From assembly GCA_942490945.1 (NCBI GenBank), contig CALNYZ010000017.1, positions 372,001 to 436,000 on the forward strand: a DNA stretch of 64,000 nt, given 5' to 3'. The stretch comes from CALNYZ01 sp942490945. GTDB lineage: Bacteria > Pseudomonadota > Gammaproteobacteria > UBA6429 > Thiohalophilaceae. Within the stretch, counting starts at the first letter, position 1. Every line of letters starts with the position of its first letter. Positions 6,694 through 16,404 of the stretch are shown here, piece after piece. The notes beneath the pieces were generated by a model that saw nothing but the letters and a program-made list of their open reading frames with translations, was not told the DNA's origin and made no database searches. A program made the position numbers and the translations under genes.

Positions 6694-7686
6694 TCAGGGT
6701 CTCTTTTTGCTGGACGACCCAGCATCCGGACTCATTCCTTTCAGGAATTTAAACAGATCACTCTCCGTTGACAAAACAAGCGTCGTGTTATTCGTAATAA
6801 TATCCTTGTATGACTGCATGGTGCGGGTAAATTCATAGAACGTCACCGCTTGCGGACTCTTGTTATAGGCGCTTGCGTAGATCTCGGTAGCCTTCGCATC
6901 AGCTGCGCCACGAATCTCTTCTACCTGACGATATGCCTCAGACTGAATCTTGTTCAGATCTCGCACACGGTTGCCACGAATTCTGGCCGCCTCACCATTA
7001 CCTTCAGATAAAAATCGCTCGGCAATCTGGCGTCGCTCACTGATCATGCGGTCATAAATCTTTGGCCGCACACTTGCGTTGTAGTTGATGCGTTTAAAGC
7101 GAATATCAAGCAGCTCGATACCGAATACTCTTACCTTTTCGGCTGCGGCAGTAAATATTTCCTGCTCGACCAGTTTACGCCCCTTCTGGATGGGCACCAG
7201 CGTTCCCATCTTCAGTTCGCGTTCTGCTTCCGTCAACAGATCATCACGCAACGGGATACGATCTTTCGAGGTACGAATGATTTCGATTAGCTCATGCTTC
7301 GCTACTGCGTTACGTGTCTCGCTACCGAGTATATCGTCCAGCCTTGATTGCGCACTGCGCTCGTCGCGCAAGCGTAAAAAATATTGCAATGGTTCAACAA
7401 TGCGCCAGCGGGCAAACAGATCAACCGAAATATAAAGCTTGTCTTTGGTGGGCATATCCGATGGTGTGCCATCCCATTCGAGTACGCGCTTGTCGATCGG
7501 GTTAACATCCTGAATAAATGGCACCTTGAGTTTCAAGCCGGCTTCGGTGACTGGTTCACCAACCGGTTTCCCAAACTGGGTAATGATCACTTGCTCGACT
7601 TCGCTGACCGTATAAACCGAACTCATCGTGACATATACAGCGATGATCAAAAGTAACAAGATTGCAATCTGCTTGAAATTTCTCAC
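6694..7686 (-). CDS. hflC: HflC, SPFH-domain modulator of FtsH protease
   Basis: The 330-aa protein has one N-terminal membrane anchor (residues 7-24) followed by a periplasmic SPFH/prohibitin domain (VSEVEQVIITQFGKPVGEPV) and an alanine-rich coiled coil (EEIRGAADAKATEIYASAYNKSPQAVTFYEF), as in HflC. HflK and HflC form a large cage around FtsH in the inner membrane and limit its access to substrates. The start is a GTG (7686) that overlaps the hflK stop codon, with GGAGC upstream, so the two genes are translationally coupled. Length and order agree with the family. Confidence 0.95.
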   Translation of the reverse strand: MRNFKQIAILLLLIIAVYVTMSSVYTVSEVEQVIITQFGKPVGEPVTEAGLKLKVPFIQDVNPIDKRVLEWDGTPSDMPTKDKLYISVDLFARWRIVEPLQYFLRLRDERSAQSRLDDILGSETRNAVAKHELIEIIRTSKDRIPLRDDLLTEAERELKMGTLVPIQKGRKLVEQEIFTAAAEKVRVFGIELLDIRFKRINYNASVRPKIYDRMISERRQIAERFLSEGNGEAARIRGNRVRDLNKIQSEAYRQVEEIRGAADAKATEIYASAYNKSPQAVTFYEFTRTMQSYKDIITNNTTLVLSTESDLFKFLKGMSPDAGSSSKKRP

Positions 7687-8759
7687 TGCTTAGCTCCTTG
7701 CTCGTTGTCTTTTTTAGAATTGAGATTGAGCAAAGGCAGAATACTGCGCGTTGATTCATCAACAATAATTTTGGATTGAATACCCGGCAACACACTCTGC
7801 ATGGTTTCAATATAAATACGCCGGCGAGTGACTTCCGGTGCCTTGGTGTATTCCTTCAGTAACGCACTGAAGCGAGCCACATCACCTTCCGCTTCATTGA
7901 TGCGTTTTAGACGGTAACCGTCTGCTTCGCGAATGCGTTGATCCTTCTCGCCTTCGGCCAGCGGGATCACCTTGTTGTAATCGCGCCGGGCTTCGTTAAT
8001 GAGTTTTTCTTTTTCCTGCTGTGCCTGGTTGACCTCATTGAACGATTCCTGCACCGGACGGGGTGGATTAATATTTTTTAATTGTACCTGGTCGATACTG
8101 ATGCCCATGGCATATTTGGTTGAAAACGCCTGCATCTTGATAAGTGCTTCGGATTCGATCTCCTGACGACCAATGGTAATAACTTCATCCACAGTACGGT
8201 CACCGACCACTTCGCGCATGACCGATTCAGATACATAACGAAGCGTTTCACTTGGTTCACGTACCTCGAACAAAAATTTAACCGGATCTGAAATTCGATA
8301 TTGCACCACCCATTCTACTAATGCCGCGTTCAGGTCACCGGTCACCATTTGCGTTTCTTTTACGCCATCGCGGGGTCGAGGACTCTGGTAGGGATCGGTG
8401 GCTCCCGGTGTCGAGAAACCGAATTCCTGCTTTAACTGCCGTTTGACCGGCACAATGGTTGCGGTATCCACACCCAATGGCAATTTGAAATGTAAACCCG
8501 GCGGCACATTCTTGAGGTATTTACCAAAACGTTGTACGACGGCGACCGAATCACTTGGGACAGTGTAATAAGCCGTCCATACGCCCAGTGCAACCAGAAG
8601 TGCGACAATCACGAATATAATCCCGCCTGCTCCTCCTTTCGGTATGATTTGCCTGACGCGATCCCGCGCTTGTCGTAGCACTGCGTCAAGATCGGGAGGA
8701 TTGGCGTTGCCGCCCGCACCCCATGGGTTTCGTCCATTACTACCGTTTTGTGGGGCCAT
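7683..8759 (-). CDS. hflK: HflK, SPFH-domain modulator of FtsH protease
   Basis: The 358-aa protein has a Gly/Asn-rich cytosolic N-terminus with the NPWG motif typical of HflK, one membrane helix (about residues 45-65), the SPFH domain (VPSDSVAVVQRFGKYLKNVPPG) and a charged coiled coil (QAQQEKEKLINEARRDYNKV). It pairs with HflC to regulate FtsH in the inner membrane. The start ATG 8759 has AAGGA 7 nt upstream and overlaps the stop of the small upstream reading frame. hfq and hflX, often found upstream in relatives, are not here. Confidence 0.95.
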   Translation of the reverse strand: MAPQNGSNGRNPWGAGGNANPPDLDAVLRQARDRVRQIIPKGGAGGIIFVIVALLVALGVWTAYYTVPSDSVAVVQRFGKYLKNVPPGLHFKLPLGVDTATIVPVKRQLKQEFGFSTPGATDPYQSPRPRDGVKETQMVTGDLNAALVEWVVQYRISDPVKFLFEVREPSETLRYVSESVMREVVGDRTVDEVITIGRQEIESEALIKMQAFSTKYAMGISIDQVQLKNINPPRPVQESFNEVNQAQQEKEKLINEARRDYNKVIPLAEGEKDQRIREADGYRLKRINEAEGDVARFSALLKEYTKAPEVTRRRIYIETMQSVLPGIQSKIIVDESTRSILPLLNLNSKKDNEQGAKQ

Positions 8760-9163
8760 TAAGATTCCTTGCTGTTATAAATGCGTGTAAACGTGTTTTG
8801 AAAAATTCTCATGCCTTCATCTTCACCTCGCTCTATTGCAAGGCGGTCAAATTTTTCCTGGCTGGATTTTGAATTATTAATGTTTTCCCTATACCTGACC
8901 GATTGACCTTCATCTGCATGACCAACATTAAATTCGGCATCATGCGTTTGAACATGCTTTCTGGGCCTTTCCTTGACGCTGCTATGATCAGTAAACCGGT
9001 TCACGGATAGTCCTGATTGAGAAAATCTGTTGGCAATCTGTCGGTTGCATACCTGCTGACAGATCTGGAGATCGCGAGAAAACACGATGGCGAATATTAA
9101 AAAATTCAGGTTAAGATATTGCTGCGAAGCTGTTTGTGCGCTGGCAGACATATTGCTTAGCAA
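8759..9163 (-). CDS. Uncertain hypothetical protein upstream of hflK
   Basis: A 134-codon open frame (TTG 9163 with GAGG upstream; first ATG at 9151) ends in a TAATG overlap with hflK. The product has a short hydrophobic stretch (NLNFLIFAIVF) near the N-terminus and a polar, charged C-terminal half. I recognise no family. The overlap with hflK and the lack of another gene here favour a real gene; weak start signals and an unremarkable composition argue against. It may instead be the hflK leader. Confidence 0.3.
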   Translation of the reverse strand: MLSNMSASAQTASQQYLNLNFLIFAIVFSRDLQICQQVCNRQIANRFSQSGLSVNRFTDHSSVKERPRKHVQTHDAEFNVGHADEGQSVRYRENINNSKSSQEKFDRLAIERGEDEGMRIFQNTFTRIYNSKES

Positions 9164-9446
9164 AGTATCCTCGCTTATTAGCGAACAAGCAAATTAACTG
9201 AGCTTATGCGGCAAATCAGGATGTCAGTATTGCTTGATCCCAGGAACTTCGTTAAAAATCCTTCAGGCAGGCTGTGTTCCATGCTGCCGAATTGCAAACT
9301 TTGTATACGTATAGATCGATTTTCTTTATGGCAACTACGTTCTCGTCGTATTTCTTCAGACCTGAAGGTATTTACATTTCTTTATAAATTATTTACGTTA
9401 CTTAACAAAAATAGTTATTCTTCATATTATTTTATGTGTGAGGTAA
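9164..9446. other. Intergenic region between the ssb terminator and the hflK region
   Basis: No credible gene was seen. It is A/T-rich toward 9360-9446 and must hold the promoter for hflK-hflC, but no single convincing -35/-10 pair stands out. Confidence 0.4.
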
Positions 9447-9475
9447 ATAAAAAAGCCCCTGGTTAAAGGGGCTTG
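9447..9475 (-). terminator. Intrinsic terminator after ssb
   Basis: On the minus strand AAGCCCCT (9474-9467) pairs with AGGGGCTT (9460-9453) around a 6-nt loop and is followed by a T-run, 36 nt after the ssb stop codon. Confidence 0.85.
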
Positions 9476-9510
9476 GTTATAATACTTTACATTAAAGTAT
9501 GTGGTGTTTT

Positions 9511-9951
9511 TTAAAACGGAATATCATCATCAAAATCAGCACCGGATATGGCTGGTTCAGGTGATTGCGCTCCACCCGACATAGCTGGCGCATCATATCC
9601 ACCACCCGATCCACCGCGTGAATCCAGCATTTGCATTTCATTGGCAACGATTTCGGTTGTATAGCGATCCTGGCCGTCCTTGTCCTGCCATTTGCGCGTC
9701 TGCAATTTACCGTCAATATAAACCTTGGAACCTTTTTTCAGGTATTCGCCTGCGATCTCTGCCAAACGACGGAAAAATACCACGCGGTGCCATTCAGTAC
9801 GATCGACTGTCTCGCCTGTGTTTTTATCTTTCCAACTTTCTGAAGTCGCCAGACTGATAGTGGCAACTGCACCACCATTTGGTGTGTAACGCACTTCGGG
9901 ATCTTTTCCCAAATTGCCTATTAAAATTACTTTATTGATTCCCCGCGCCAT
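9511..9951 (-). CDS. ssb: Single-stranded DNA-binding protein
   Basis: The 146-aa protein has the OB-fold opening MARGINKVILIGNLGKDPEVRY, the WHRVVFFRRLAEIAGEYLKKG core and a Gly-rich flexible linker. It ends in DFDDDIPF, the acidic tip through which SSB recruits replication and repair proteins. GGAG lies 9 nt upstream of ATG 9951. It follows an MFS gene on the same strand, with uvrA divergent beyond, an arrangement common in gammaproteobacteria. No clear LexA box was found nearby. Confidence 0.96.
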   Translation of the reverse strand: MARGINKVILIGNLGKDPEVRYTPNGGAVATISLATSESWKDKNTGETVDRTEWHRVVFFRRLAEIAGEYLKKGSKVYIDGKLQTRKWQDKDGQDRYTTEIVANEMQMLDSRGGSGGGYDAPAMSGGAQSPEPAISGADFDDDIPF

Positions 9952-9982
9952 CGTCGTCTCCTGTTCACCGTATAATATTTAT

Positions 9983-11359
9983 TTAAGCTTGTATTGAAAA
10001 AACCATTAACTCTTGTTCATTTAACTTTTCACGTTCAATTTTCAGGTAGGCCACGCCATCCTCGGCAATGACCGTAGCTTCAACCACACCAACTATCTGC
10101 GCCAATTGCTCGGCCAGTTTCCTTGCCTGTTCCTTGCTTTGCTTGCCTACATTCAACAAATAGCTGCCATGATATTTTGGTGCTTGCATACTGATTGCCA
10201 GCAATAGCCAAAGTGAAAGCAGTGCCGTGTTAAACCACAATATACTGCTAATACCATACTGTTGTAACAACCAACCACCTGCTGTACCACCTACAAATAC
10301 ACCAAAGAACTGCGAGCTGGAAAACACACCCATTGCCGTCCCTTTGTGCGTCGCCGGGGCCAATTTGGCGATTAATGATGGCAAACTCGCTTCAAGAAAA
10401 TTGAATGCCACAAAAAATAACAATACCATGAAAGTCAGACCGGCCAAAGTATTACCAAAGAATCTTAAACCCTGTTCAGCTAAGATAAGACATAAGATAG
10501 CGATAATAAGCATCTGTTTTATCATACGTTTTTTCTCGGCAACGATAATCAATGGCAAGACACCCCCCATCGAAAGAAACAATACCGGCAAATAGATACG
10601 CCAGTGCTGGCTGACATCAAGGTGCAAAGCCGACTGAAACATAAAGGGTAAAGCGATAAAAGACGACATGAGTATGCAGTGCAAAATCATCACGCCCAGA
10701 TCAACCCTGAGCAGCTGGGAATCAGCCAAAACATGTCGTAACCAGCTGATTTCCACTTCTGTATCACGGTGAAATCGCGCGGAAACCGGGGTTGGCACAC
10801 GAAATAATATAATCGCGATACCAGCCAGGGCCAGTAAAGCTGTCAGCCAGAATATGCCTGAAATGCCGAACAGACCGTGTACGATGGGCCCGAGAATGAT
10901 GGCCAGCATAAATGACAGGCCGATGCTCATGCCGATGAAGGCCATCACCTTGATACGATGTTCCTCGCGGGTCAGATCAGCTGCAAGAGCCATCAGCGAG
11001 GAAGCGATAGCTCCCGTGCCCTGCAAGGCCCGTCCGACCGCGACCCACAACAGACTGTCTGCCACAGCCGCTAAGACACTACCTGCTGCAAAAATAACCA
11101 AGCCACCAATAATCACGGGTTTACGGCCGATTTTGTCGGATAGTCGTCCAAAGGGGATTTGTAGTATTGCCTGGGTCAGGCCATATAAACCAATCGCCAA
11201 ACCGGCCAGAAATGGGGTGTAATCAGGATAGCCCTCCGCAATTTTTGCAAAAATGGGCACAATCATGAATAACCCAAACATTCTTGTGGAATATACGCCT
11301 GCGAGTGATACCGCCACGCCTTGCTCAGAAGAGCTTAATCCAGCAAACATACGGCTCAT
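9983..11359 (-). CDS. MFS transporter (drug/multisugar efflux type)
   Basis: The 458-aa protein has about 12 membrane helices (to about residue 395) and the major-facilitator signature between helices 2 and 3 (FGRLSDKIGRKPVI). A cytosolic C-terminal extension of about 60 residues (GKQSKEQARKLAEQLAQIVGVVEATV) is seen in the MFS proteins that accompany ssb/uvrA in gammaproteobacteria. The inner-membrane substrate is unknown; efflux is the usual guess for this subgroup. The gene lies 31 nt before ssb and is probably cotranscribed with it. Confidence 0.88.
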   Translation of the reverse strand: MSRMFAGLSSSEQGVAVSLAGVYSTRMFGLFMIVPIFAKIAEGYPDYTPFLAGLAIGLYGLTQAILQIPFGRLSDKIGRKPVIIGGLVIFAAGSVLAAVADSLLWVAVGRALQGTGAIASSLMALAADLTREEHRIKVMAFIGMSIGLSFMLAIILGPIVHGLFGISGIFWLTALLALAGIAIILFRVPTPVSARFHRDTEVEISWLRHVLADSQLLRVDLGVMILHCILMSSFIALPFMFQSALHLDVSQHWRIYLPVLFLSMGGVLPLIIVAEKKRMIKQMLIIAILCLILAEQGLRFFGNTLAGLTFMVLLFFVAFNFLEASLPSLIAKLAPATHKGTAMGVFSSSQFFGVFVGGTAGGWLLQQYGISSILWFNTALLSLWLLLAISMQAPKYHGSYLLNVGKQSKEQARKLAEQLAQIVGVVEATVIAEDGVAYLKIEREKLNEQELMVFSIQA

Positions 11360-11498
11360 GGCAGGCTAATGGCTCTCTTAGATTGTAGGGACAGGGTGAT
11401 TTCCAATTTCGGTATATTCAGTGCGATTTTATTTAGTTTTGCGTTATAACCAACTAGCAGCGTATATTAACAGGTTTGCAGAAGCATAAGAATTCCAG

Positions 11499-14345
11499 AT
11501 GGACAAAATTATCATTCGCGGTGCTCGCACCCACAACTTACAAAATATTGACCTGGAACTACCGCGCGACAAATTGATCGTGGTGACAGGCTTGTCGGGC
11601 TCCGGGAAATCATCACTCGCATTCGATACTATTTACGCCGAAGGACAGCGACGCTATGTCGAGTCGCTGTCGGCCTATGCGCGTCAATTCCTGTCCATGA
11701 TGGAAAAACCCGATGTTGACCATATTGAAGGCTTATCGCCGGCTATATCCATCGAGCAAAAGTCTACTTCACACAATCCACGCTCGACCGTTGGTACCAT
11801 CACCGAGATTTACGATTATCTAAGATTATTGTTTGCCCGCGCTGGTGAACCTCGCTGCCCTGACCACAACCAGATACTCGACGCCCAAACCGTCAGCCAG
11901 ATGGTTGATCAGGTGCTGGCTCTGCCGGAAGGCAGTAAACTCATGCTGCTTGCTCCCCTGGTGGAAGACCGCAAGGGTGAACATGAACACGTGTTCAATT
12001 CGCTGCGTGCCGATGGGTTTGTACGCGCGCGTGTTGATGGCTATGTCTATGAACTTGATGAACTTCCCAAGCTGGATAAAAAACGTAAACATACGATTGA
12101 GGTGATAGTTGATCGATTTAAAGTGCGTGACGACCTCAAAACCCGTCTCGCCGACTCATTCGAAACAACCGTGACGATTTCTAACGGCCTGGCCAAAATA
12201 GCCTGGATGGATGAAAAGAAAAAGGAACTGGTCTTTTCCTCACGTTATGCCTGCCCTGAATGCGGCTATTCAATCAGTGAACTTGAACCACGTTTATTTT
12301 CTTTTAATAACCCGGCTGGTGCCTGTCCGGCTTGTGACGGACTGGGTGTAAAACAGTTTTTCGATCCGGCACGTGTCGTCACGGATTCCAGCCTGAATCT
12401 GAGCAGCGGCGCAATTCGCGGCTGGGATCGACGCAACATGTATTACTTTCAGTTAATCGAATCACTTGCGGCACATTACGACTTTGACATTGATACACCT
12501 TTTTCTGATTTACCGAAAAAAATTCAACAGAGCATTTTGTACGGCAGTGGCAAGGAAAATATTGAATTTCATTTCTTTGGTGATAATGGCCGCAAGTATT
12601 CCAAAGTACAGCCATTCGAAGGTGTCATTCCCAATATGGAGCGACGTTATCGCGATACTGAATCTACGATGGTACGCGAAGAGTTATCAAAATATGTCAG
12701 CCAGCAACATTGTCCGGATTGTGGTGGCACTCGATTAAACACCGCGGCACGACATGTCTTTATCAAGGAAATTACCTTGCCTGAAGTTACCGCATTGCCG
12801 ATTGATGCGGCGCAGGATTTCTTTAAAAAATTAAAACTGCCCGGCGCGCGCGGAGAGATTGCGGGCAAGATTGTGAAAGAAATTTGCCAACGACTGGACT
12901 TTCTCGTCAACGTCGGACTGGAATACCTGACACTTGATCGCGGCGCCGATACCTTATCAGGCGGTGAAGCACAACGAATTCGACTTGCCAGTCAAATTGG
13001 TGCCGGTCTGGTAGGCGTTATGTATATTCTCGATGAACCCTCAATTGGCTTGCACCAGCGTGACAATACCCGTTTGCTCAATACATTAAATTATCTGCGC
13101 GATCTGGGTAACACCGTCATCGTGGTTGAACATGATGAAGAAGCCATTATGGCTGCTGATCACGTAATCGACATCGGTCCGGGCGCAGGTGTTCACGGTG
13201 GAAAAATTGTTGCGCAAGGTACACCACAGCAAATCCTGAAAAATACTGCCTCACTTACCGGTCAGTATTTATCAGGGAAACGTGCTATCGCCATTCCGGA
13301 AAAGCGCACGAAAAATGATGCAACCCATCAATTGATTCTTAAAGGCGCGTCGGGAAATAATTTGCAAAATGTTGATATCAGCATTCCGGTTGGCCTGATG
13401 ACCGCGATCACCGGGGTTTCCGGCTCGGGCAAGTCCACGTTAATTAATGATACGCTCTACAAGCACGCCGCCATGGAAATTAATGGTGCCAGCGACGAAC
13501 CCGCACCTTTTGAAGAAATCACCGGTCTCGACCAGTTCGATAAAATTGTCGACATTGATCAGAGCCCAATCGGTCGCACGCCGCGATCCAACCCGGCAAC
13601 TTACACACAACTATTCACGCCAATACGTGAACTGTTCGCGCAAACACCCGAAGCACGTGCCCGTGGCTATTCGCCAGGTCGTTTCAGCTTCAATGTAAAA
13701 GGTGGCCGCTGTGAAGCCTGCCAGGGTGATGGTGTTATCAAGGTCGAGATGCATTTCCTGCCTGATATTTATGTGCCTTGTGATGTATGTAAAGGTAAAC
13801 GTTACAACCGTGAAACGCTGGAAATACGTTACAAGGCGAAAAGTATTTACGAAGTTCTGGAAATGACCGTGGAAGACGCGGTGGTATTTTTCAGTGCAGT
13901 ACCCGTTATTAAACGCAAATTACAAACCTTGATCGATGTTGGTCTGTCTTATATTACACTCGGGCAAAATGCCACAACCTTGTCAGGTGGTGAAGCACAG
14001 CGTATCAAGCTATCCCGCGAACTATCCAAGCGTGATACCGGAAAAACCCTGTATATACTGGATGAACCAACCACTGGTCTGCACTTTCATGATATTGAAC
14101 AGTTACTCGTGGTTTTACACCGCTTGCGTGATCACGGTAATACCATCGTTATCATTGAACACAATCTGGATGTCATTAAAACAGCAGACTGGATCATCGA
14201 TATGGGACCGGAAGGTGGTGGCAAGGGCGGCACGGTTGTCGCTACCGGCACACCCGAGCAGGTGGCAAAAGCAAAGGGCTCGCATACCGGACATTATCTT
14301 AAACCTGTTTTATTCAAGACTGTCTCGAACAAGAAAACCGGTTAA
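11499..14345 (+). CDS. uvrA: UvrA, excinuclease ABC subunit A
   Basis: The 948-aa protein has both ABC modules of UvrA: Walker A GLSGSGKSSLAFDTIYAEGQ near residue 31 and GVSGSGKSTL near residue 642, each with a LSGGEAQRI signature further on. Zinc modules are present as CPECGYS with CPACDGLG, and as CEACQGDG with CDVCKGKR. UvrA recognises damaged DNA as a dimer and loads UvrB in nucleotide excision repair. It is divergent from the MFS-ssb pair; the 139-nt spacer must hold both promoters. Confidence 0.98.
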   Translation: MDKIIIRGARTHNLQNIDLELPRDKLIVVTGLSGSGKSSLAFDTIYAEGQRRYVESLSAYARQFLSMMEKPDVDHIEGLSPAISIEQKSTSHNPRSTVGTITEIYDYLRLLFARAGEPRCPDHNQILDAQTVSQMVDQVLALPEGSKLMLLAPLVEDRKGEHEHVFNSLRADGFVRARVDGYVYELDELPKLDKKRKHTIEVIVDRFKVRDDLKTRLADSFETTVTISNGLAKIAWMDEKKKELVFSSRYACPECGYSISELEPRLFSFNNPAGACPACDGLGVKQFFDPARVVTDSSLNLSSGAIRGWDRRNMYYFQLIESLAAHYDFDIDTPFSDLPKKIQQSILYGSGKENIEFHFFGDNGRKYSKVQPFEGVIPNMERRYRDTESTMVREELSKYVSQQHCPDCGGTRLNTAARHVFIKEITLPEVTALPIDAAQDFFKKLKLPGARGEIAGKIVKEICQRLDFLVNVGLEYLTLDRGADTLSGGEAQRIRLASQIGAGLVGVMYILDEPSIGLHQRDNTRLLNTLNYLRDLGNTVIVVEHDEEAIMAADHVIDIGPGAGVHGGKIVAQGTPQQILKNTASLTGQYLSGKRAIAIPEKRTKNDATHQLILKGASGNNLQNVDISIPVGLMTAITGVSGSGKSTLINDTLYKHAAMEINGASDEPAPFEEITGLDQFDKIVDIDQSPIGRTPRSNPATYTQLFTPIRELFAQTPEARARGYSPGRFSFNVKGGRCEACQGDGVIKVEMHFLPDIYVPCDVCKGKRYNRETLEIRYKAKSIYEVLEMTVEDAVVFFSAVPVIKRKLQTLIDVGLSYITLGQNATTLSGGEAQRIKLSRELSKRDTGKTLYILDEPTTGLHFHDIEQLLVVLHRLRDHGNTIVIIEHNLDVIKTADWIIDMGPEGGGKGGTVVATGTPEQVAKAKGSHTGHYLKPVLFKTVSNKKTG

Positions 14346-14363
14346 TTTGCCTGCTTACTGAAA

Positions 14364-14663
14364 ATGAAATCAGCGCAAGACAATCTGATATCACCAGTCT
14401 CTCAACTTAAAAATCTTGGCCCCAGGTCTGCATCCTGGTTAAATGCCGTTGGCATTTATACGCTCGGTGATCTTATGGAAACCGGCCCGATTAGCGCATA
14501 TTTAAAAGTAAAACAAACTGGCAGTAGTTCATCACTCAATTTACTTTATGCGCTGATCGGAGCAGTGGAAGATGTACACTGGACTGAAGTAAAGCGCACG
14601 CAGAAGCATGATTTGGTGCTGCTGCTTGACGCAATGATTCAAGGCGGGTCTGCTAACGAATAG
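14364..14663 (+). CDS. TfoX/Sxy C-terminal domain-like small protein
   Basis: The 99-aa protein matches the C-terminal domain of TfoX/Sxy proteins: SQLKNLGPRSASWLNAVGIYTLGDL (a helix-hairpin-helix-like fold), then LNLLYALIGAVEDVHWTEV. The N-terminal TfoX domain is absent, so it is not a full competence regulator. The stretch may bind nucleic acid, but stand-alone versions have no proven function. It starts 18 nt after uvrA and is probably in the same transcript. Confidence 0.75.
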   Translation: MKSAQDNLISPVSQLKNLGPRSASWLNAVGIYTLGDLMETGPISAYLKVKQTGSSSSLNLLYALIGAVEDVHWTEVKRTQKHDLVLLLDAMIQGGSANE

Positions 14664-14781
14664 CGCTGTCAATATTCATTTCTTTTTATTACGCAGCTCC
14701 AAATTATCACAAAACTATCACGGAACTCTGCGTTTACTTGCATGTCCATTCTTCATACTTGTTAATAATGGGGAATCATGG

Positions 14782-15564
14782 ATGAAAAGAAAATACCTGG
14801 CTGGATTGCTCTGCTTTCTTGGAGGATATATAGCTTCACCCGGTTTGCTTGCCAATGAAGTATCTGAAAATAATATTATTGCCGGACATTTCTCTGCGCT
14901 ACCACTAAATTCACTCCTGCCGGGCCTGTGGAAACCGCTGGTATTTGATAATATAGAGAAAAAGACTGCCTATTACATAACTACCGATAATAATACCGCT
15001 GTTCTAAAAGCAGTCAGCCATGCCTCCGCATCGGGAATAATTCAAAAGGTAAATATCGACCCGGGAAAATTTCCTGTCATCTCCTGGCGCTGGAAAATAT
15101 CCAATCTGATTGAAAAAGCAGACATTCTGACCAAGCAAGGTGATGATTATCCTGCACGGCTTTATATCACTTTTCAATATGACATTAATAAACTGTCCGG
15201 AATTCAGAAATTCAAGGCCGAATTATATAAATCAATCTATGGTGAATATCCACCTTTAGCCGTACTGAATTATGTCTGGGATAACAAACAGCCTGTTAAT
15301 TCATTACATGACAATGCCTATACAGACCGTGTGAAAATGATTGTCGTACAGACTGGCAGTGAAAATTTGCAACAGTGGGTCAAGCAACGTCGGAATATAT
15401 ACGCTGACTACAAACGTGCCTTCGGTGAACCACCGGGTAATATCACTGGTATCGCCATCATGACAGATACGGATAACACCCAGGAATCCGCCATGGCTTA
15501 CTATGGCGATATTACATTTTCGAGGAAAGATGTAACAGCACTATCCCGCTCTACAAATCAGTAA
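14782..15564 (+). CDS. DUF3047 family exported protein
   Basis: The 260-aa protein starts with a signal peptide (KYLAGLLCFLGGYIASPGLLA). The body has motifs of DUF3047: a WKPLVF opening strand, PVISWRWKIS, DDYPARLYITF, LNYVWDN, and a C-terminal GIAIMTDTDNT followed by AYYGDI. The family is periplasmic with no established function. An RBS-like GGGGAA lies before ATG 14782. The gene converges on the SAM hydroxide adenosyltransferase gene with only 8 nt between the stop codons. Confidence 0.75.
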   Translation: MKRKYLAGLLCFLGGYIASPGLLANEVSENNIIAGHFSALPLNSLLPGLWKPLVFDNIEKKTAYYITTDNNTAVLKAVSHASASGIIQKVNIDPGKFPVISWRWKISNLIEKADILTKQGDDYPARLYITFQYDINKLSGIQKFKAELYKSIYGEYPPLAVLNYVWDNKQPVNSLHDNAYTDRVKMIVVQTGSENLQQWVKQRRNIYADYKRAFGEPPGNITGIAIMTDTDNTQESAMAYYGDITFSRKDVTALSRSTNQ

Positions 15565-15572
15565 AGCGATAT

Positions 15573-16307
15573 TTAATTTTTTATAATGTTTACTGAAGCA
15601 CCAGGCGACATACCTGGCAATAATTCCGCACGACCAGTATTGACTGCAACCTCAACCAAACCCAGCGAATTTCGATACCAGAAGGCCTGCCCCACCGCAA
15701 CTGCAGCAAAGTGACCGGCATATTGATAGCGAATTCCTGACACTTCCAGTTCATCTGAATTCTCCAAACTGTCGGCCTGAATTCCTGTCATCATATTACC
15801 AAAGCTGTCCATATAAATTAGCGCCGGATAGTCAGCCTGCCATTCATATTCCGCGATTTTGGCATCTGCATCTTCCAGTTTCATGTCTGGAAATCGTTCA
15901 GCTTCCAGCATCGCTGCAACCGGCGCAAAGAGATCACGACCATGAAATGTATCACTCAGGTGTTGCGGCTTCCACGTTATGCTATGCCAGCGTACATGTG
16001 ACGCGCGCTGAGCAATCAGGGTGAAGAGTCCATTATCAGGCCCCACGAAGTAATTCCCGTCTGCTTCTACCAGACAAGGGAGACGCAAGCTACCTACACC
16101 CGGATCAATCACGCAACAAAACACTGTTCCTACCGGAAATGGTGAAATTAATGAAGGTAACAAATACGCGGCCGCTTTAGTATCGAATGATGGTACATCA
16201 TGCATTAGATCAATAATTTTAGATCCTGGCGAATGCTGAGAAATCACAGCATGCAGTTGCCCGACATAAGGGCCTGCCAAACCGTAATCTGTGAATAGCG
16301 CAATCAT
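15573..16307 (-). CDS. SAM hydroxide adenosyltransferase/hydrolase (DUF62)
   Basis: The 244-aa protein has the conserved features of the family: an MIALFTDYGLAGPYVGQLH start, FCCVIDPGVGS, FVGPDNGLFTL, FHGRDLFAPVAA and a C-terminal NSLGLVEVAVN. Characterised members hydrolyse S-adenosylmethionine to adenosine and methionine using an Asp-Arg-His site; the Asp (TDYG), Arg and His (FHGRD) are present. It lies beyond the rplQ terminator, so it should have its own promoter. Confidence 0.88.
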   Translation of the reverse strand: MIALFTDYGLAGPYVGQLHAVISQHSPGSKIIDLMHDVPSFDTKAAAYLLPSLISPFPVGTVFCCVIDPGVGSLRLPCLVEADGNYFVGPDNGLFTLIAQRASHVRWHSITWKPQHLSDTFHGRDLFAPVAAMLEAERFPDMKLEDADAKIAEYEWQADYPALIYMDSFGNMMTGIQADSLENSDELEVSGIRYQYAGHFAAVAVGQAFWYRNSLGLVEVAVNTGRAELLPGMSPGASVNIIKN

Positions 16308-16353
16308 GCTATAAAGTATAAGTCGTAATCGTGTTGTTTTCGAAACCTGTAAC

Positions 16354-16380
16354 GAAAAAAACCGGGCAGTGCCCGGTTCT
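16354..16380 (-). terminator. Terminator of the str-S10-spc-alpha superoperon
   Basis: On the minus strand AACCGGGCA pairs with TGCCCGGTT with almost no loop (a near-perfect palindrome) and is followed by a run of seven Ts. It lies 25 nt beyond the rplQ stop. Confidence 0.88.
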
Positions 16381-16404
16381 TAAGATTACATTTTGTTCAG
16401 TGTT

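Noticed and set aside
9206..9466. 86-codon plus-strand frame between hflK region and ssb
   Set aside because: It ends inside the ssb terminator, has no ribosome site and an unlikely composition.
11400..11498. LexA (SOS) box before uvrA
   Set aside because: CTAG...ACAG around 11452-11473 has the wrong first half and spacing compared with CTGT-N8-ACAG.
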